Positions 28,656 through 38,061 of a stretch of 64,000 nucleotides of DNA are shown in pieces. Origin of the DNA: an uncultured bacterium (GTDB lineage Bacteria; Spirochaetota; UBA4802; UB4802). The DNA is taken from assembly GCA_937920495.1 (NCBI GenBank), contig CALEUQ010000001.1:1-64000 (forward strand), given 5' to 3'. The notes under the pieces were generated by a model. It made no database searches, was not told the origin of the DNA, and saw only the letters and a list, made by a program, of their open reading frames with translations. Position numbers and translations under genes: made by a program. Numbering within the stretch: position 1 is the first letter of the stretch; the number at the start of each line of letters is the position of its first letter.

Positions 28656-30338
28656 ATGACAAAACCACTAATTGTCCAGAGTGACAATACTCTGCTTCTT
28701 GAGGTAGATAATCCCCTGTATGAAGAGGTGCGGGATGCCATTCTGCCATTTGCCGAGCTTGAAAAAAGCCCGGAACATATTCATACCTACCGTATAACGC
28801 CGCTTTCATTGTGGAATGCTGCCTCAGCAGGGTTAACCACACAAGAGATCCTTACGCGTATTCGGAAATATTCTCGCTATGCGGTGCCTGCAATAGTTAT
28901 CACCACCATTCAAGAGCAGATGGACCGCTACGGGCTTTTGAAGTTAGTAAAAAAAGGCCAGAACCTCATTCTACAATCTGATGATGTGCATATCATACGT
29001 GAGATAGTTACCAATAAACAGATTCAAAAATTTATTGAAGGGCAGATTACAGAGTACGAAATCATTGTAAAGCCACACAACCGTGGACATATTAAACAGG
29101 CGCTTATCAAGATTGGTTTTCCCGTTGATGACAGGGCAGGATATGTTGATGGCGATCCGTGCCCGTTTGAGCTCAGAGATGTCACGTTGAGCGGTGCACC
29201 ATTTGTGATACGAGATTATCAGAAGGATGCAATACATAGCTTCTATCAATCAGGTAGTGTGGAAGGAGGAAGCGGTGTGGTGGTTTTGCCCTGTGGTGCC
29301 GGCAAAACCATCGTTGGTATTGGGATTATGCACCTGTATCAGACTAAAACGCTTGTGTGTGTAACCAACACCGTTGCACTACGTCAATGGATTGATGAAC
29401 TTCTGGACAAAACAACGCTTACCAGGGATATGATTGCTGAGTATTCTGGCGACAATAAAGATATTAAACCGGTCACTATCGCCACATATAATATTTTAAC
29501 CTATAGGCGCAAAAAAGAGGATGAGTTCAAACACTTTGGGCTTTTTACACAGAATAACTGGGGTCTTATTATTTATGATGAGGTACATCTTTTGCCTGCG
29601 CCGGTGTTCAGAATGACTGCCGAGATACAGTCCCGACGCAGGTTAGGGCTTACTGCAACCCTGGTACGAGAGGATGGCCTTGAAGCAGATGTGTTCAGCT
29701 TAATTGGCCCTAAAAAATTTGATATGCCCTGGAAAATCCTTGAGGAATGTAGCTGGATTGCAAAAGCCATCTGTACTGAGGTACGCATAGAATTGCCCCA
29801 GAGTGTGCGCTATCAGTATACTGTTGCCGGTGACAGGCAAAAGTTCAGGATTGCATCTGAAAATGAAAGAAAGATGCACTATGTGGAAAAGTTGCTGAAA
29901 GCCCACCTGAACGATCGTGTGCTCATTATTGGCCAGTATATTGACCAGCTTGAAAAGATTAAGGAGCGTTTTAAATTTCATCTTATTACCGGAAGCACAC
30001 CGGTGAAGGAGCGTGAGGAGCTTTACAAACAGTTTAAGGAAGGCACCATAACGCGGCTTATTGTGTCAAAGGTGGCAAATTTTTCCATTGACCTGCCGGA
30101 TGCAAATGTTGCCATTCAGGTGTCGGGGACATTTGGTTCACGTCAGGAGGAGGCACAGCGTTTAGGGCGAATACTTAGACCAAAGCCGGGTGATAACACC
30201 GCATATTTTTATTCGCTCATCACTGCCCACACAGTGGAAGAAAACTTTGCTCACAACCGTCAGCTTTTCTTAACGGAGCAGGGCTACACCTACATCATAA
30301 TGAATGAAAGCATGTTCAATGAAAAGTTTAGCGTTTAG
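28656..30338 (+). CDS. XPB/ERCC3-type DNA helicase
   Basis: RDYQKDAIHSFY, VVLPCGAGKTIVGIG, YDEVHLLPAPVFRMTAEIQSRRRLGLTATLVREDG, VSGTFGSRQEEAQRLGRILRPK. Confidence 0.95.
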   Translation: MTKPLIVQSDNTLLLEVDNPLYEEVRDAILPFAELEKSPEHIHTYRITPLSLWNAASAGLTTQEILTRIRKYSRYAVPAIVITTIQEQMDRYGLLKLVKKGQNLILQSDDVHIIREIVTNKQIQKFIEGQITEYEIIVKPHNRGHIKQALIKIGFPVDDRAGYVDGDPCPFELRDVTLSGAPFVIRDYQKDAIHSFYQSGSVEGGSGVVVLPCGAGKTIVGIGIMHLYQTKTLVCVTNTVALRQWIDELLDKTTLTRDMIAEYSGDNKDIKPVTIATYNILTYRRKKEDEFKHFGLFTQNNWGLIIYDEVHLLPAPVFRMTAEIQSRRRLGLTATLVREDGLEADVFSLIGPKKFDMPWKILEECSWIAKAICTEVRIELPQSVRYQYTVAGDRQKFRIASENERKMHYVEKLLKAHLNDRVLIIGQYIDQLEKIKERFKFHLITGSTPVKEREELYKQFKEGTITRLIVSKVANFSIDLPDANVAIQVSGTFGSRQEEAQRLGRILRPKPGDNTAYFYSLITAHTVEENFAHNRQLFLTEQGYTYIIMNESMFNEKFSV

Positions 30339-32106
30339 CATTTTTATGTGCATCACTTCGGCCGCCTTTGCCTGGCAGCCGCTTTTGTATCAGGCATACG
30401 ATGGCACCGTGTATTATAAGGGTAAGGCATTTCATCAGGGCTTACCACACGATATAACCATAAAAGACATACAGCTTCATAACGCGGTTTTCTATATCAC
30501 CACGCTCAAGCACGGAATATTTAAAAGAAATATGGGCGATAGTTACTGGCACAACATCACCCCACCTGATGCGCACATGCGGTCAATAAAGGGGTTTGTG
30601 CCATACTACCGAAGTATATCAGCCTTTTGTATTGATGGCTCTGACCCCGGTATACTATATGTTGCCACTAAATATTCGCTCTACCGCTCACCGGATGGGG
30701 GCATACACTGGATACCCGTTGCCCTGAGGGGGCTGCCTGCCAATTCATGTATCACCGCACTATATGCAAGGGGTGAGGAATTATTGGTGGGAACATCCTG
30801 GAATGGGGTGTATAGAATGGCCGGCAACCGTTTTGTACCTTTTGGCAAAGGCATTACACAGCGAAAATATTCAGACAGCGTTACGTTTACAGAAGAGGTG
30901 GTGAGCATTTCGCCAGAGTACTGCATCACAAAATACACACATGAAGTATTCTCTTATAGCGGGGGGGAATGGAAAAAGCGGTATAAGGGGAATATGGGGC
31001 TGCTTAGTGGTGGGGCAATTGTTAATGGCAAAGCGCTTGTGGTGGACAAATACACACTGGTGATGCTTTCACATGCTGGTGAGCACTACTATGAACTATC
31101 GCCCATATACGCTCAATGTGCATTGCTAACCGATGGTACACACTATGTGTGTGTGCATTCAGCAAGAAAAAATAATGACACCATACGTGGATTGTATGCA
31201 GGTGCCCTTACATCGTGGAAGGTGGTAAAAGAACTTGTGGCGGTGGCACACAGAACAGGCCACAATGCGCTGGTGTGTGACATTAAGGATGATTACGGAT
31301 ATGTGTATGTACACGATGAAACCGCTTCTTCAATTGGTGCAGTGCGCACGGGCGTGCCGGCAAAGGAATTATGTAATTATCTGCATGTGCACAATATCAA
31401 AGCAATAGCCCGTATGGTAGTGTTTAAAGATGAGCGATTGTACCGCGCATTTAACAATGCATACGCAATAAAGGATGCTGCCACAAAGACACCGTGGAAG
31501 GGTAATCCAAAAGAGTACTGGGTTGATCCATATTCAGAGTTTGTGCACGGGTACAACGTTTCAATTGCAACACAGGCACAGAAGGCTGGCTTTGATGAAA
31601 TTCAGTTTGATTATATTCGCTTCCCCACCGATGGGCCTGTGCATAGATGTGTGTATGCGTATAAGCCGGATAATGGTATATATAAATATGAAGCCATAGC
31701 TGATTTCCTGCGCAGCGCAAAACAGGCGCTTACCATCCCTGTAAGCGTGGATGTGTATGGATTTACGGTGTGGTATGAATTTGGTCAGTGGTTGGGACAG
31801 GATATTGAAACAATGACTTCAATTGTTGATGTGCTATGCCCCATGGTGTATCCATCGCATTATGGCAGGAAATTTTTTGATAAAAGTATTGATGCGGAAA
31901 GCTATTATGCGATAGTTATTGAAAGCGTGCTCAGGGCTTTAATGAACTCACAGGCTACGGTGCGTCCATATCTACAGGCGTTCAACATGCTTTCACCAGG
32001 GTGGGGATATGCCTATATTAAGAAGCAGAGGGATGCCTGCACCGATGCTGGTATAGGCGGCTATATATGGTGGAATGCCGGAAGAGATTATGGGGTGATA
32101 AAATAA
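30319..32106 (+). CDS. Putative glycoside hydrolase (DUF4015-like) with an N-terminal repeat/propeller-like region
   Basis: GFDEIQFDYIRFPTDGP, VDVYGFTVW, VDVLCPMVYPSHY, LQAFNMLSPGWGY; signal peptide. Start inside the end of the helicase gene. Confidence 0.85.
   Translation: MKSLAFSIFMCITSAAFAWQPLLYQAYDGTVYYKGKAFHQGLPHDITIKDIQLHNAVFYITTLKHGIFKRNMGDSYWHNITPPDAHMRSIKGFVPYYRSISAFCIDGSDPGILYVATKYSLYRSPDGGIHWIPVALRGLPANSCITALYARGEELLVGTSWNGVYRMAGNRFVPFGKGITQRKYSDSVTFTEEVVSISPEYCITKYTHEVFSYSGGEWKKRYKGNMGLLSGGAIVNGKALVVDKYTLVMLSHAGEHYYELSPIYAQCALLTDGTHYVCVHSARKNNDTIRGLYAGALTSWKVVKELVAVAHRTGHNALVCDIKDDYGYVYVHDETASSIGAVRTGVPAKELCNYLHVHNIKAIARMVVFKDERLYRAFNNAYAIKDAATKTPWKGNPKEYWVDPYSEFVHGYNVSIATQAQKAGFDEIQFDYIRFPTDGPVHRCVYAYKPDNGIYKYEAIADFLRSAKQALTIPVSVDVYGFTVWYEFGQWLGQDIETMTSIVDVLCPMVYPSHYGRKFFDKSIDAESYYAIVIESVLRALMNSQATVRPYLQAFNMLSPGWGYAYIKKQRDACTDAGIGGYIWWNAGRDYGVIK
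30535..30546 (+). repeat. GGCGATAGTTAC motif
   Basis: Exact 12-mer. Confidence 0.9.
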
Positions 32107-32284
32107 ATTGCCTGACTATGGGTACACCCCCAGCCCCTCTCCTTAACAAATGAGAGGGAGGATTTTTCCCCTTCTGGTTAATTGTGCAATCAAGTTAAAA
32201 GCTGTGCACGGTGTCCATAAATAATTTAATAGCTGCTTGCTTTAGTAACTTAACTTTTGCATAATTTATTCCGATAATAGCTAC

Positions 32285-32575
32285 ATGAGAATCTCTGATG
32301 GTTTATCTGTTATTTCACTGCCAAAGACAACGGCACAACCTGCACGCACGGTCATGGTCTGGCCGGTGTATGATGATAGGCGCATCACACCGGTGAAAGG
32401 CGTTGCACGCAGGTTAGAAAATAATATTCAATACATAAAGCCCACACCGGATGATCATGCACGGTTACTATCGCAGGTAAAAGAAAACCCGGAGCCACTG
32501 TATACCAGCAGTGCCCGTATACACAAAAGCAATTCTTTTGTTACCCCCGGCACATTTTTTGACGCTATTGCGTAA
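32285..32575 (+). CDS. Small hypothetical protein
   Basis: 96-aa ORF with no recognised motif. Confidence 0.45.
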   Translation: MRISDGLSVISLPKTTAQPARTVMVWPVYDDRRITPVKGVARRLENNIQYIKPTPDDHARLLSQVKENPEPLYTSSARIHKSNSFVTPGTFFDAIA

Positions 32576-32672
32576 TTGTGACTTTTTTTAGCTTTACGTT
32601 GAATAAAATTAATTTTATATTTATTTCATCACTATTGCTTTAAGATCCAATGTAGTAAAAGGATAATACTAT

Positions 32673-32876
32673 ATGAGCAGAAAATTTACACTTGAGTACT
32701 GGCCAGATGAAGACTGGTATGCAGGGAGATTGCGTGAAGTTCCGGGTGTATTCAGCCAGGGTGAAACGCTTGAAGAATTAATCATGAATATCCGTGAAGC
32801 GTATACACTAATGTTGGAAGCAGTTGAACCTTTAAATATAGAAACACAGAGGAAGGAATTTGAGGTTGAAGTTTGA
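32673..32876 (+). CDS. HicB-like antitoxin-type protein (solitary)
   Basis: FTLEYWPDEDWYAGRLREVPGVFSQGETLEELIMNIREAYTLMLEAV. Confidence 0.8.
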   Translation: MSRKFTLEYWPDEDWYAGRLREVPGVFSQGETLEELIMNIREAYTLMLEAVEPLNIETQRKEFEVEV

Positions 32877-33084
32877 AAAGATAGGAATAGAAGAATAACT
32901 TTTAAAACAGTTCGTGCACTATTTTGTATTGTATTCGTACATTAGTGTTCAGGAATAAATAGTGAAATAAAGCTTGATTTTTTTTATCAAATATACATAT
33001 ATATCTTATAAATATTTAAACGTTTTTCTATTTTGTTTTTTTAAAGCAAAATAACAAAAATTACACATGTAAGGAGGTTGTACG

Positions 33085-33675
33085 ATGTTTAAAAAATTAG
33101 CGTTGTGTATCCTGGTAGCAGCGGTAGCTATGACCACAGGGCTGCAGGCTCAGGAGATGACTGATGACGTGGCATTTTTGCGTGCGGGCTATCAGTGGAA
33201 TACCATCAAATGGGATGCATCTGGTCAAAATGATGGGAAATTAAATGGTTTTGTCATTGAAGGTGAGTATAACCTTAATCTAGGAGGCATGCTTGCAGGG
33301 TTCTCACTGGAGTATGCATATGTATCTGATAATGATGATAAATCATGGGATTACGGTTTCTTGAGCCCTATGGCATCACTCAAGTTCCTTGCTCCTGGTG
33401 GATTCTACATTGGCCCCGGGCTTTCATTGCGATATCTGATGAGCTCATATCTGCCAAAAGGGGCAGGTGAGCCTGATAGTGAGGTTGACCTGTGGGTAAA
33501 TGGTGTAGCAGGATTTATGACACCGGTTGCAGAAGGTATCTATGTAGACCTTCAGGCGCGCTTTGGCTGGAACCTTACAAAGAATCAGTTTTCAGAAGTT
33601 GGTGATATTGATAAAAATTATGATATGGCTTTCTACGTTGGTTTTGGTACCCGTACTCGTTCAACCGGGATATAA
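33085..33675 (+). CDS. Outer-membrane beta-barrel protein
   Basis: Signal peptide ending LQAQ, ~195 aa barrel pattern with GLSLRYL...; aaggagg RBS. Confidence 0.7.
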   Translation: MFKKLALCILVAAVAMTTGLQAQEMTDDVAFLRAGYQWNTIKWDASGQNDGKLNGFVIEGEYNLNLGGMLAGFSLEYAYVSDNDDKSWDYGFLSPMASLKFLAPGGFYIGPGLSLRYLMSSYLPKGAGEPDSEVDLWVNGVAGFMTPVAEGIYVDLQARFGWNLTKNQFSEVGDIDKNYDMAFYVGFGTRTRSTGI

Positions 33676-33710
33676 TTTTTTTTACAGTATCAACTAAACA
33701 AATAAATTAT

Positions 33711-33742
33711 ACACACAGGCAGAGTAGTCCCTGCCTGTGTGT
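33711..33742. repeat. Perfect 12-bp inverted repeat
   Basis: acacacaggcag agtagtcc ctgcctgtgtgt. Confidence 0.8.
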
Positions 33743-33753
33743 TACCCTCACCC

Positions 33754-33793
33754 CTTGCCCCTCCCCCTGGTAAGGAGAGGGGCAAGTTTTTAA
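33754..33793 (+). terminator. Terminator-like hairpin
   Basis: cttgcccctc ccccctggtaag-type loop gaggggcaag followed by a T-run. Confidence 0.7.
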
Positions 33794-33850
33794 ATATAGA
33801 TTGTTTTATGTATGAATGGATTGAGATTGAGGGAGATTTATTTCAGGCAA

Positions 33851-35899
33851 TTACTCTAAATCTTCAATAAAATTTTTGGCAATCATATCGTGTGGATTTA
33901 TGGCAAGTATTTCTTTGAATAACGCAATTGCTTCATCATATTGCTTTTTGTTATATAAAGCTAATGCTTTCTGAAATTTTAGAGCAGTAGATTCAAATGC
34001 GCTCATTGATTCGGGTGGATATACTGATAACACCTCATAAATTTTTGTGGGTTTTGATTTACCTTTTACTATTACCCTGCTTATATAGCGGAAATGATAG
34101 CCCGGTAGTTCTTTTACCTGCTCATAGACATCGCCGGATACCAAGATAGTGGCGCGGAAATTTTTTGTTAAGCTTTCAATACGGCTGGAAAGATTAACCG
34201 CATCAGAGATAACGGTGCTTTCTATGCGCATGGTTTCCCCAATTATGCCAAGTATTGCACTACCGGTGTGAATTCCAATACCAATGCTAATGGGTTCTAA
34301 TCCCCAGGATGTGCGTTCCTGATTATATTCTTTAATGCGCTGAATCATGGCTATGGCAGCATCAATGGCATCGCGTGGTGATTGCGGAAACAGCGCCATA
34401 ATGGCATCGCCAATGTATTTATCAATAAAACCGTTATGGCTGCGGATGATTGGGCCAATGCGGTTGAGATATGAGTTTAAAAATTTAAATGTCTCTTCTG
34501 GAGTCATCTTTTCGGAAAGTGTGGTGAATGATCGAATATCGGCAAAGAGTATGGTGATGTCCTTAAGCGTCTGATCGCCAAGCTGTACATCCATAATGCT
34601 CTGTTTTTGCAGAAAGGATAAAAATTCATGCGGAACAAATCGCTCTAAAGATTGATTGAGATTGCTAAGGTGCGTGGAAAGATGTTCCACTTGCAAAAAT
34701 GAAAAAGAAAAAATACGAGCGATAGCAATTGCCTGAGTAAAAATAAATACAAATAAGCCAACAGGCAGTACATACATGGTTGGCAATATGTTTCGTGCAT
34801 ACAGGATATCATTGATAGCTGCCAGCATGAAAAGTACAAATCCTGCAAGGAAATAGTTGATATGCAGACGCCTGCGTTTTGCCGCTATGATAAGACAGGC
34901 CAGTACATACGTAAGCCCTGATAGCACTGAAATCTGCATCAGTGGTACCAGCCGGTTAAAAAATGAAACAGGTGTGGTGATGGCAAGGAGTGTGAATATA
35001 ATAAACACAGCATTAAAGAACCGCAGATGCTTCATCCTGACTTCCAGAGGATATATTTCATGAAAGAACATACCAAAGAAAAGTCCACCTAAATAGAATA
35101 CACCTAATTCCATTTTGATCTGCAATTCCCACGGGAAACCGGGGAACATGGTAGCAATGATAGTGCTTCCAGTGGCAAGGATTCGAGCACACACGGTAAG
35201 ACAAAAAAGGCCAAACCACAATGGAGCTCTGTCTTTTGTACGGAACAGAAAAAGCGCAATATTGTATAAGCCAATAATTACAATAGCCCCAAATAAGAAA
35301 AGATCACGGATGATTTTAGCGTTATAGTGTGCAAGTATTGCGCTGGCTTTACCAATAACGATAGGCTGCCACATGCCTGCGGTGCGATAGTCCCTGTTAG
35401 AAATATGTACTACACACAGTGCCATGTTGTTTTTTGGAGTAAAATAGATTGCCTGATGCCTGAATTCATTTTCCATTTTTGACAGATCTTTAGATACTTT
35501 ACCATTGGTTGCCACCTCAACACCATTTATAAATACACGATATGCGGTAACCATATGGTCAAGATACATGCCGTAAATTGCGTTGTCGGGCAATAGAATT
35601 GTGATGGCATAGGTTGCACAACCTTGTGCCGGCAACTTTTTGCCATCCAGCATATATTCGGTCCAGTGTTGTGGCATCATGACGCTATCGGTTGGTTGTG
35701 GTGCAGTGCCGTCTGCAATGGCAGCAGGGTCAACAAGCTCATTCCACCAGAAAAGCCAGTGTGATGTTAGTTTATAGGTGGTAGAATCATCAAAGGGAAG
35801 AGTGCGCATATCATACACGGCATCAAGGCTTACCGCAGGGGGAATAAAAAATAAAAATAAGGTGGCGATAGTTACTGTTACGCACTTCCATTGTTTCAT
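33851..35899 (-). CDS. 7TM-DISM-like receptor with class III adenylate/guanylate cyclase domain and TPR-like tail
   Basis: Cyclase DITILFADIRSFTTLSEKMTPEETFKFLNSYL...GDAIMALFP; N-terminal extracellular 7TMR-DISM-like domain and 7 TM segments. Confidence 0.9.
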   Translation of the reverse strand: MKQWKCVTVTIATLFLFFIPPAVSLDAVYDMRTLPFDDSTTYKLTSHWLFWWNELVDPAAIADGTAPQPTDSVMMPQHWTEYMLDGKKLPAQGCATYAITILLPDNAIYGMYLDHMVTAYRVFINGVEVATNGKVSKDLSKMENEFRHQAIYFTPKNNMALCVVHISNRDYRTAGMWQPIVIGKASAILAHYNAKIIRDLFLFGAIVIIGLYNIALFLFRTKDRAPLWFGLFCLTVCARILATGSTIIATMFPGFPWELQIKMELGVFYLGGLFFGMFFHEIYPLEVRMKHLRFFNAVFIIFTLLAITTPVSFFNRLVPLMQISVLSGLTYVLACLIIAAKRRRLHINYFLAGFVLFMLAAINDILYARNILPTMYVLPVGLFVFIFTQAIAIARIFSFSFLQVEHLSTHLSNLNQSLERFVPHEFLSFLQKQSIMDVQLGDQTLKDITILFADIRSFTTLSEKMTPEETFKFLNSYLNRIGPIIRSHNGFIDKYIGDAIMALFPQSPRDAIDAAIAMIQRIKEYNQERTSWGLEPISIGIGIHTGSAILGIIGETMRIESTVISDAVNLSSRIESLTKNFRATILVSGDVYEQVKELPGYHFRYISRVIVKGKSKPTKIYEVLSVYPPESMSAFESTALKFQKALALYNKKQYDEAIALFKEILAINPHDMIAKNFIEDLE
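35864..35875 (+). repeat. GGCGATAGTTAC motif
   Basis: Exact 12-mer. Confidence 0.9.
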
Positions 35900-36017
35900 A
35901 TTTGATTGCCTTACATGTAAAGAAATGATGTAATATGAAAAGATAGTACAGTGTGAGGTAAATTATTGCAATAGAAAAATTACAGGGGCACCTGTGGCCC
36001 CTGTAATTGTGTTGTAT

Positions 36018-36863
36018 TTAAAACCCAAATTCCTTACTTACCGCAAAGAAGAACTGTGCATAGCCGGAACCAGCAACCGCATCGGTTATATCATTTATTT
36101 TAATTTCGGTTGCCTGTACATCCATGCGCAGTCCCACTATGGCGGCCAGCCCTAAATCTTCAAAGGCAAGACCACCGCCAATTTCAAAACCAAGACCAAT
36201 GTTCTGATCGGCAGTTGTTTTTTCTTCGTTCCCGTTCTGTTTAAATGTGCTTAGTGGTGCCTTGTATAGCCATAGACCTGTCTGCAATGCCAGTGATACA
36301 GGACCAAGTGGTAGTGTGGTAAAATCGCGTATTCCAAGTATAAAGCCATTGCCAACCATTTCCTGATTTTTTACAGGTGGATATGATGAAGATACACCAT
36401 TTACCGTGCGTGTATCTTCATCACGCGTTGCTTTCCATATACGGAAACCCACAAATATATGGGTATATCCCATATCCCCTTCTTCGGTAAGCGCTTTTAT
36501 CCCCAAAGTTCCGTCCCATGTCCAGTAATAACCTGTGCCTTCAGTTTTAAATTTTGCATCTACTCCACTAACATTCTGATCCCACTCCAGATCTTTAATA
36601 GTTGCATAGTACAGTTGTGAATGAATGGCAATCAGGCTAAAATTGGCCATAACACCTGCATTGAAGCTGCTGCCAGGCCCTATACCCAATGTTGAGCTTG
36701 AATCATTTGTGGTATTAAGAATTACCCCATACATTGAAGAACCGGTACCAACTCCACCGTTAAGGATTAATCCAAAATTGCCGCTGTTGACTTCAGCCTG
36801 TATGGGCAACGCTATTAATCCTAAAGCTACAAATGCTACAAAAATTACTGATTTTTTTAACAT
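36018..36863 (-). CDS. Outer-membrane beta-barrel-like hypothetical protein
   Basis: Signal peptide MLKKSVIFVAFVALGLIALPIQA, glycine-rich barrel pattern ending in F. Confidence 0.6.
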   Translation of the reverse strand: MLKKSVIFVAFVALGLIALPIQAEVNSGNFGLILNGGVGTGSSMYGVILNTTNDSSSTLGIGPGSSFNAGVMANFSLIAIHSQLYYATIKDLEWDQNVSGVDAKFKTEGTGYYWTWDGTLGIKALTEEGDMGYTHIFVGFRIWKATRDEDTRTVNGVSSSYPPVKNQEMVGNGFILGIRDFTTLPLGPVSLALQTGLWLYKAPLSTFKQNGNEEKTTADQNIGLGFEIGGGLAFEDLGLAAIVGLRMDVQATEIKINDITDAVAGSGYAQFFFAVSKEFGF

Positions 36864-37187
36864 AAAATCCTCCATAGTTTACATATTGATAATATACATA
36901 CTACTATATTGATTAGAAAATGTAAAATAAAATGTAAAGGAAACAAAAATATTTATTTCTGTATAAAAAAGCTTGTGTAATTCTTTTTGTCATGGCTTGC
37001 CCGTGTTCTTTGAACATACTTTCTTGGAATTCATAGTGTTTGCTCCTTTGTTACGATGTCTTTGTAAAATAATGTATTCAAAATTGAATTTAAATATCGC
37101 CCAAATAACATAACAGTGTAATTTTTTGATTGCTAAAAAAATGTAGTGTAATTAAGGTGTATAAAATTTTTACCAGAGGTATTGTGT

Positions 37188-38006
37188 ATGGAATATAAAT
37201 ACTATTTAGTAGAAAAAAAGCCGCCAATTGCCTGGGTGTATTTAAACAGGCCGGAGAAAAAGAACGCCATGAATCCACCTGCGTGGTGGGAAGCACCAGC
37301 GGTGTTTAAGGAGCTTGATGCTGATGACGAAATTCGAGTGATCATCATTGCGGGCAAGGGACCTGCGTTTACTGCAGGCATTGATTTGATTGAGATGGCT
37401 GGTGAAATAAAAGAACTTGCAGATCCTGCACAGAAGGGAGGCATTAAACGAAGTCTGTTGCAAAAGATTTATAGAATGCAGGATACCATGACATGTATTG
37501 AAAAATGCCGTAAGCCGGTTATTGCAGCGGTTCATGGATATTGCGTTGGTGCCGGGCTTGACATGATAGCTGCGTGTGATATCAGGCTTGCAAGCGCTGA
37601 TGCGCAGTTTAGCCTGAGGGAAGCAGCAGTGGGTTTTGTGGCAGATGTGGGAGTATTACAGCGCCTGCCACATATTGTGGGACAGGGCATTACACGAGAG
37701 CTTGCCTATACCGCAAAATATATCACCGCACAGCGTGCAAAAGAGATTCTGCTTGTCAATGAAGTATATCCCGATCAGAAGTCCCTGTATGAAGGTGCGG
37801 AAAAGATGGCACTGGAGATAGCTGAAAATTCGCCACTGGCAGTACAGGCTTCAAAGGATGTGTTAAACTTTGGTATTGGCAAGACAATAGACGATGCATT
37901 GAAGTATGTTGCATCAATAAGTGCCAACATTATCCCATCTGATGATCTTTTTGAGGCGTTTACCGCATTTGCACAGAAACGTAAGCCAAAGTTTACAGGC
38001 AAATAA
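37188..38006 (+). CDS. Enoyl-CoA hydratase/isomerase (crotonase) family protein
   Basis: WVYLNRPEKKNAMN, AGKGPAFTAGIDL, VHGYCVGAGLDMIAACDIRLAS. Confidence 0.95.
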   Translation: MEYKYYLVEKKPPIAWVYLNRPEKKNAMNPPAWWEAPAVFKELDADDEIRVIIIAGKGPAFTAGIDLIEMAGEIKELADPAQKGGIKRSLLQKIYRMQDTMTCIEKCRKPVIAAVHGYCVGAGLDMIAACDIRLASADAQFSLREAAVGFVADVGVLQRLPHIVGQGITRELAYTAKYITAQRAKEILLVNEVYPDQKSLYEGAEKMALEIAENSPLAVQASKDVLNFGIGKTIDDALKYVASISANIIPSDDLFEAFTAFAQKRKPKFTGK

Positions 38007-38014
38007 CTAATAAT

Positions 38015-38050
38015 AAAAAAGCCGCACGTTTTCAACGCGCGGCTTTTTTA
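38015..38050. terminator. Bidirectional intrinsic terminator
   Basis: aaaaaagccgcacgttttcaacgcgcggctttttta between convergent genes. Confidence 0.85.
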
Positions 38051-38061
38051 GTGTTTAGTGT

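Noticed and set aside
37097-37104. tatcgccc near 37097 as another GGCGATAG site
   Set aside because: Reads atatcgccc, so the 8-mer core is not matched; excluded from the count, as were AGCGATAG, TGCGATAG and TCGATAG variants.
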